A stretch of DNA of 64,000 bases. It comes from Planotetraspora phitsanulokensis. Its GTDB lineage: Bacteria; Actinomycetota; Actinomycetes; Streptosporangiales; Streptosporangiaceae. The notes beneath the pieces were generated by a model, which did no database searches, was not told the DNA's origin, and saw only the letters and a program-made list of their open reading frames with translations. Made by a program: the position numbers and the translations under genes. Location of the stretch: NCBI RefSeq assembly GCF_016863295.1, contig NZ_BOOP01000022.1:62001-126000 (forward strand), in the 5' to 3' direction. This document shows, one piece after another, positions 62,778 to 64,000 of this stretch. Numbering within the stretch: position 1 is the first letter of the stretch; each line of letters opens with the position of its first letter.

Positions 62778-64000
62778 ATGCCGGAGGTAAGGCGTCAGGT
62801 GCGGAACAGTCTCCCGTGGCGGGTGCTGACCGCCTGGGTGGTGACCCGAGCGGTTCTGCTGCTCGCCGTCACCCAGGTCATCCCCGTCGGCCATGCCGGG
62901 CATTTCGAGAACGACGTCGCGCTCTACCGGGACTGGTCGCAGGCCCTGCTCGCCGGACACTTCCCGGCCGGTGACGACAAATGGCAGTACCCCCCGCTCG
63001 CGGCCTTGCCGATGGTCGTCCCTCACCTGCTGCCGTGGACCTACCATCTCGACTTCTATCTCGTCGCGCTGCTCTGCGACCTGGGGATACTGCTCCTCCT
63101 GTGGAGGTTCGCCCACAGGGTCGGCGGCGGCCGCACCGGGCTGTGGGCCTGGACCGTGGGTGCGGCACTCCTGGGACCGCTGCTGCTCTCGCGGTACGAC
63201 CTGTCGGTGACGCTCGTGGCGGTGATGGCGCTGGCCGCGTCGGCCGACCCCGTCATCCGAGGGATGCTGATCGGAGTCGGCCTCGCCGTCAAGGTGTGGC
63301 CGGTCGCGCTGCTCGTGGGGCTCCGGCGCGGTCGTGAGGTCGTCGCCGGCGCCGGATCAGCGCTCGCCGTCGCCGCCGTGGGCTGCGGGGTGGCCGTTCT
63401 GCTGATGCCGAACGCCCTCGACTTCCTAGCAGCCCAGGAGGACAGGGGCCTGCAGATCGAGTCGCCGGCGGCGACCCCGTTCGCGCTAGCACGGGCGCTC
63501 GGCTGGTGGGACGGCTACACCAACTACCAGCACGGCGCGATGGAGGCGGTCGGGCCCGGGGTGGCCACGGCCGAACAGTTGGCCCTGTTCGCGACCCCGG
63601 CGGCTCTCGTGTTGCTGGCCGTGTGGTGGGTGCGGGCGAGACCGGACGCCGCGACGTACTACGACGCGGCGCTCACCGCGGTGCTCTTCCTCGTGGTCAC
63701 CAGCAGGGTGCTTTCACCGCAGTACATGACCTGGGTGGCCGGCGTCGCGGCGGTCGTCCTGACCGTACGGCCGGGCGGACGCGGCACCGGACAGCGACCG
63801 GTCGCATGGCTGGTGCTGTTCGCCACCCTGCTGACGGGGATCATGTATCCGTGGCTGGAACAGGACTACAGCTGGACGGGTGACCTGCCCGGAACGCTCG
63901 TGCTCGCCGCGCGCAACCTCGTCCTGGTCGTCGCCGCGATCGTGTCGTTCGTCCGGCTCTGGCGGGGCACCGGGCATTCGAGATGGGCGTCGGGGAGCCT
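62778..64000 (+). CDS. Polytopic glycosyltransferase, GT87-like (cut by the window edge)
   Basis: Open from ATG 62778 to the edge (at least 407 residues). It shares the GT-C pattern of the preceding gene: FENDVALYRDWSQALLAGHF, KWQYPPLAALPMVVPHLLPW, GLAVKVWPVALLVGLRRGRE and SRVLSPQYMTWVAGVAAVVL. The start has AAAGG upstream. The two genes look like distant duplicates acting in the same envelope glycan pathway. The C-terminus lies outside the window. Confidence 0.82.
   Translation, partial: MPEVRRQVRNSLPWRVLTAWVVTRAVLLLAVTQVIPVGHAGHFENDVALYRDWSQALLAGHFPAGDDKWQYPPLAALPMVVPHLLPWTYHLDFYLVALLCDLGILLLLWRFAHRVGGGRTGLWAWTVGAALLGPLLLSRYDLSVTLVAVMALAASADPVIRGMLIGVGLAVKVWPVALLVGLRRGREVVAGAGSALAVAAVGCGVAVLLMPNALDFLAAQEDRGLQIESPAATPFALARALGWWDGYTNYQHGAMEAVGPGVATAEQLALFATPAALVLLAVWWVRARPDAATYYDAALTAVLFLVVTSRVLSPQYMTWVAGVAAVVLTVRPGGRGTGQRPVAWLVLFATLLTGIMYPWLEQDYSWTGDLPGTLVLAARNLVLVVAAIVSFVRLWRGTGHSRWASGS

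Overview
The window is about 64 kb of high-GC DNA around the chromosomal replication origin of an actinomycete. The order dnaA-dnaN-gnd-recF-dciA-gyrB-gyrA-DUF3566-tRNA-Ile runs leftward, and rpmH-rnpA-yidD-yidC-khpB-rsmG-parA-parB runs rightward. DUF397/DUF5753 regulators, DLW-39, the MurJ-pseudokinase-SigM-thioredoxin block and frequent GTG/TTG starts point to Actinomycetota. Order Streptosporangiales is my best guess, inferred from the gene set and not from any search.

Left part (1-19.5 kb) looks like an accessory island between two normally close markers: the DLW-39 gene (327-446) and tRNA-Ile (19622-19698). It holds an XRE/DUF397/anti-sigma-like ATPase cluster, a DUF305 lipoprotein, a GH15 glycosidase, a set of redox enzymes (lactate/malate dehydrogenase-like, pyruvate dehydrogenase PoxB-like, aldo/keto reductase, 6PGDH-like, NmrA-like), a tandem Nudix protein, two related small secreted proteins, a cobalamin-riboswitch-controlled cbtBA cobalt uptake pair, and an auxiliary tryptophanyl-tRNA synthetase behind a ribosome-mediated attenuator.

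Centre (19.6-39 kb) is the replication, gyrase, partition and membrane-insertion core. oriC lies between dnaN and dnaA (29911-30435); a second DnaA-box cluster precedes dnaA. Four good parS sites cluster at parAB (one inside the parA reading frame, three after parB), and a one-mismatch site sits at 12088.

Right part (38.5-64 kb) carries D-Ala-D-Ala ligase-like, aminotransferase and GNAT genes, trxA-trxB-sigM, a pseudokinase/carbohydrate-binding membrane protein beside murJ (domains that are one fused protein in mycobacteria), a DUF6049 secreted protein, a YbaK-like deacylase, the CCA-adding enzyme, bioA with repeated boxes upstream, an MFS transporter, idi, inositol-phosphate synthase with a PadR regulator and its palindromic operator, DUF5318, a class A PBP with a cysteine-repeat tail, and two GT87-type polytopic glycosyltransferases, the last cut by the window edge. 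Common themes of this part are cell-envelope assembly (MurJ, PBP, GT87, YidC, Ddl) and thiol redox.

The most striking signals are the complete trp attenuator (leader peptide, pause hairpin, antiterminator and terminator all visible), the paired secreted proteins sharing a C...C-x-I-x-Q-K motif, the split MurJ/pseudokinase arrangement, a SigM locus without the usual adjacent anti-sigma gene, and the boxes in front of bioA.
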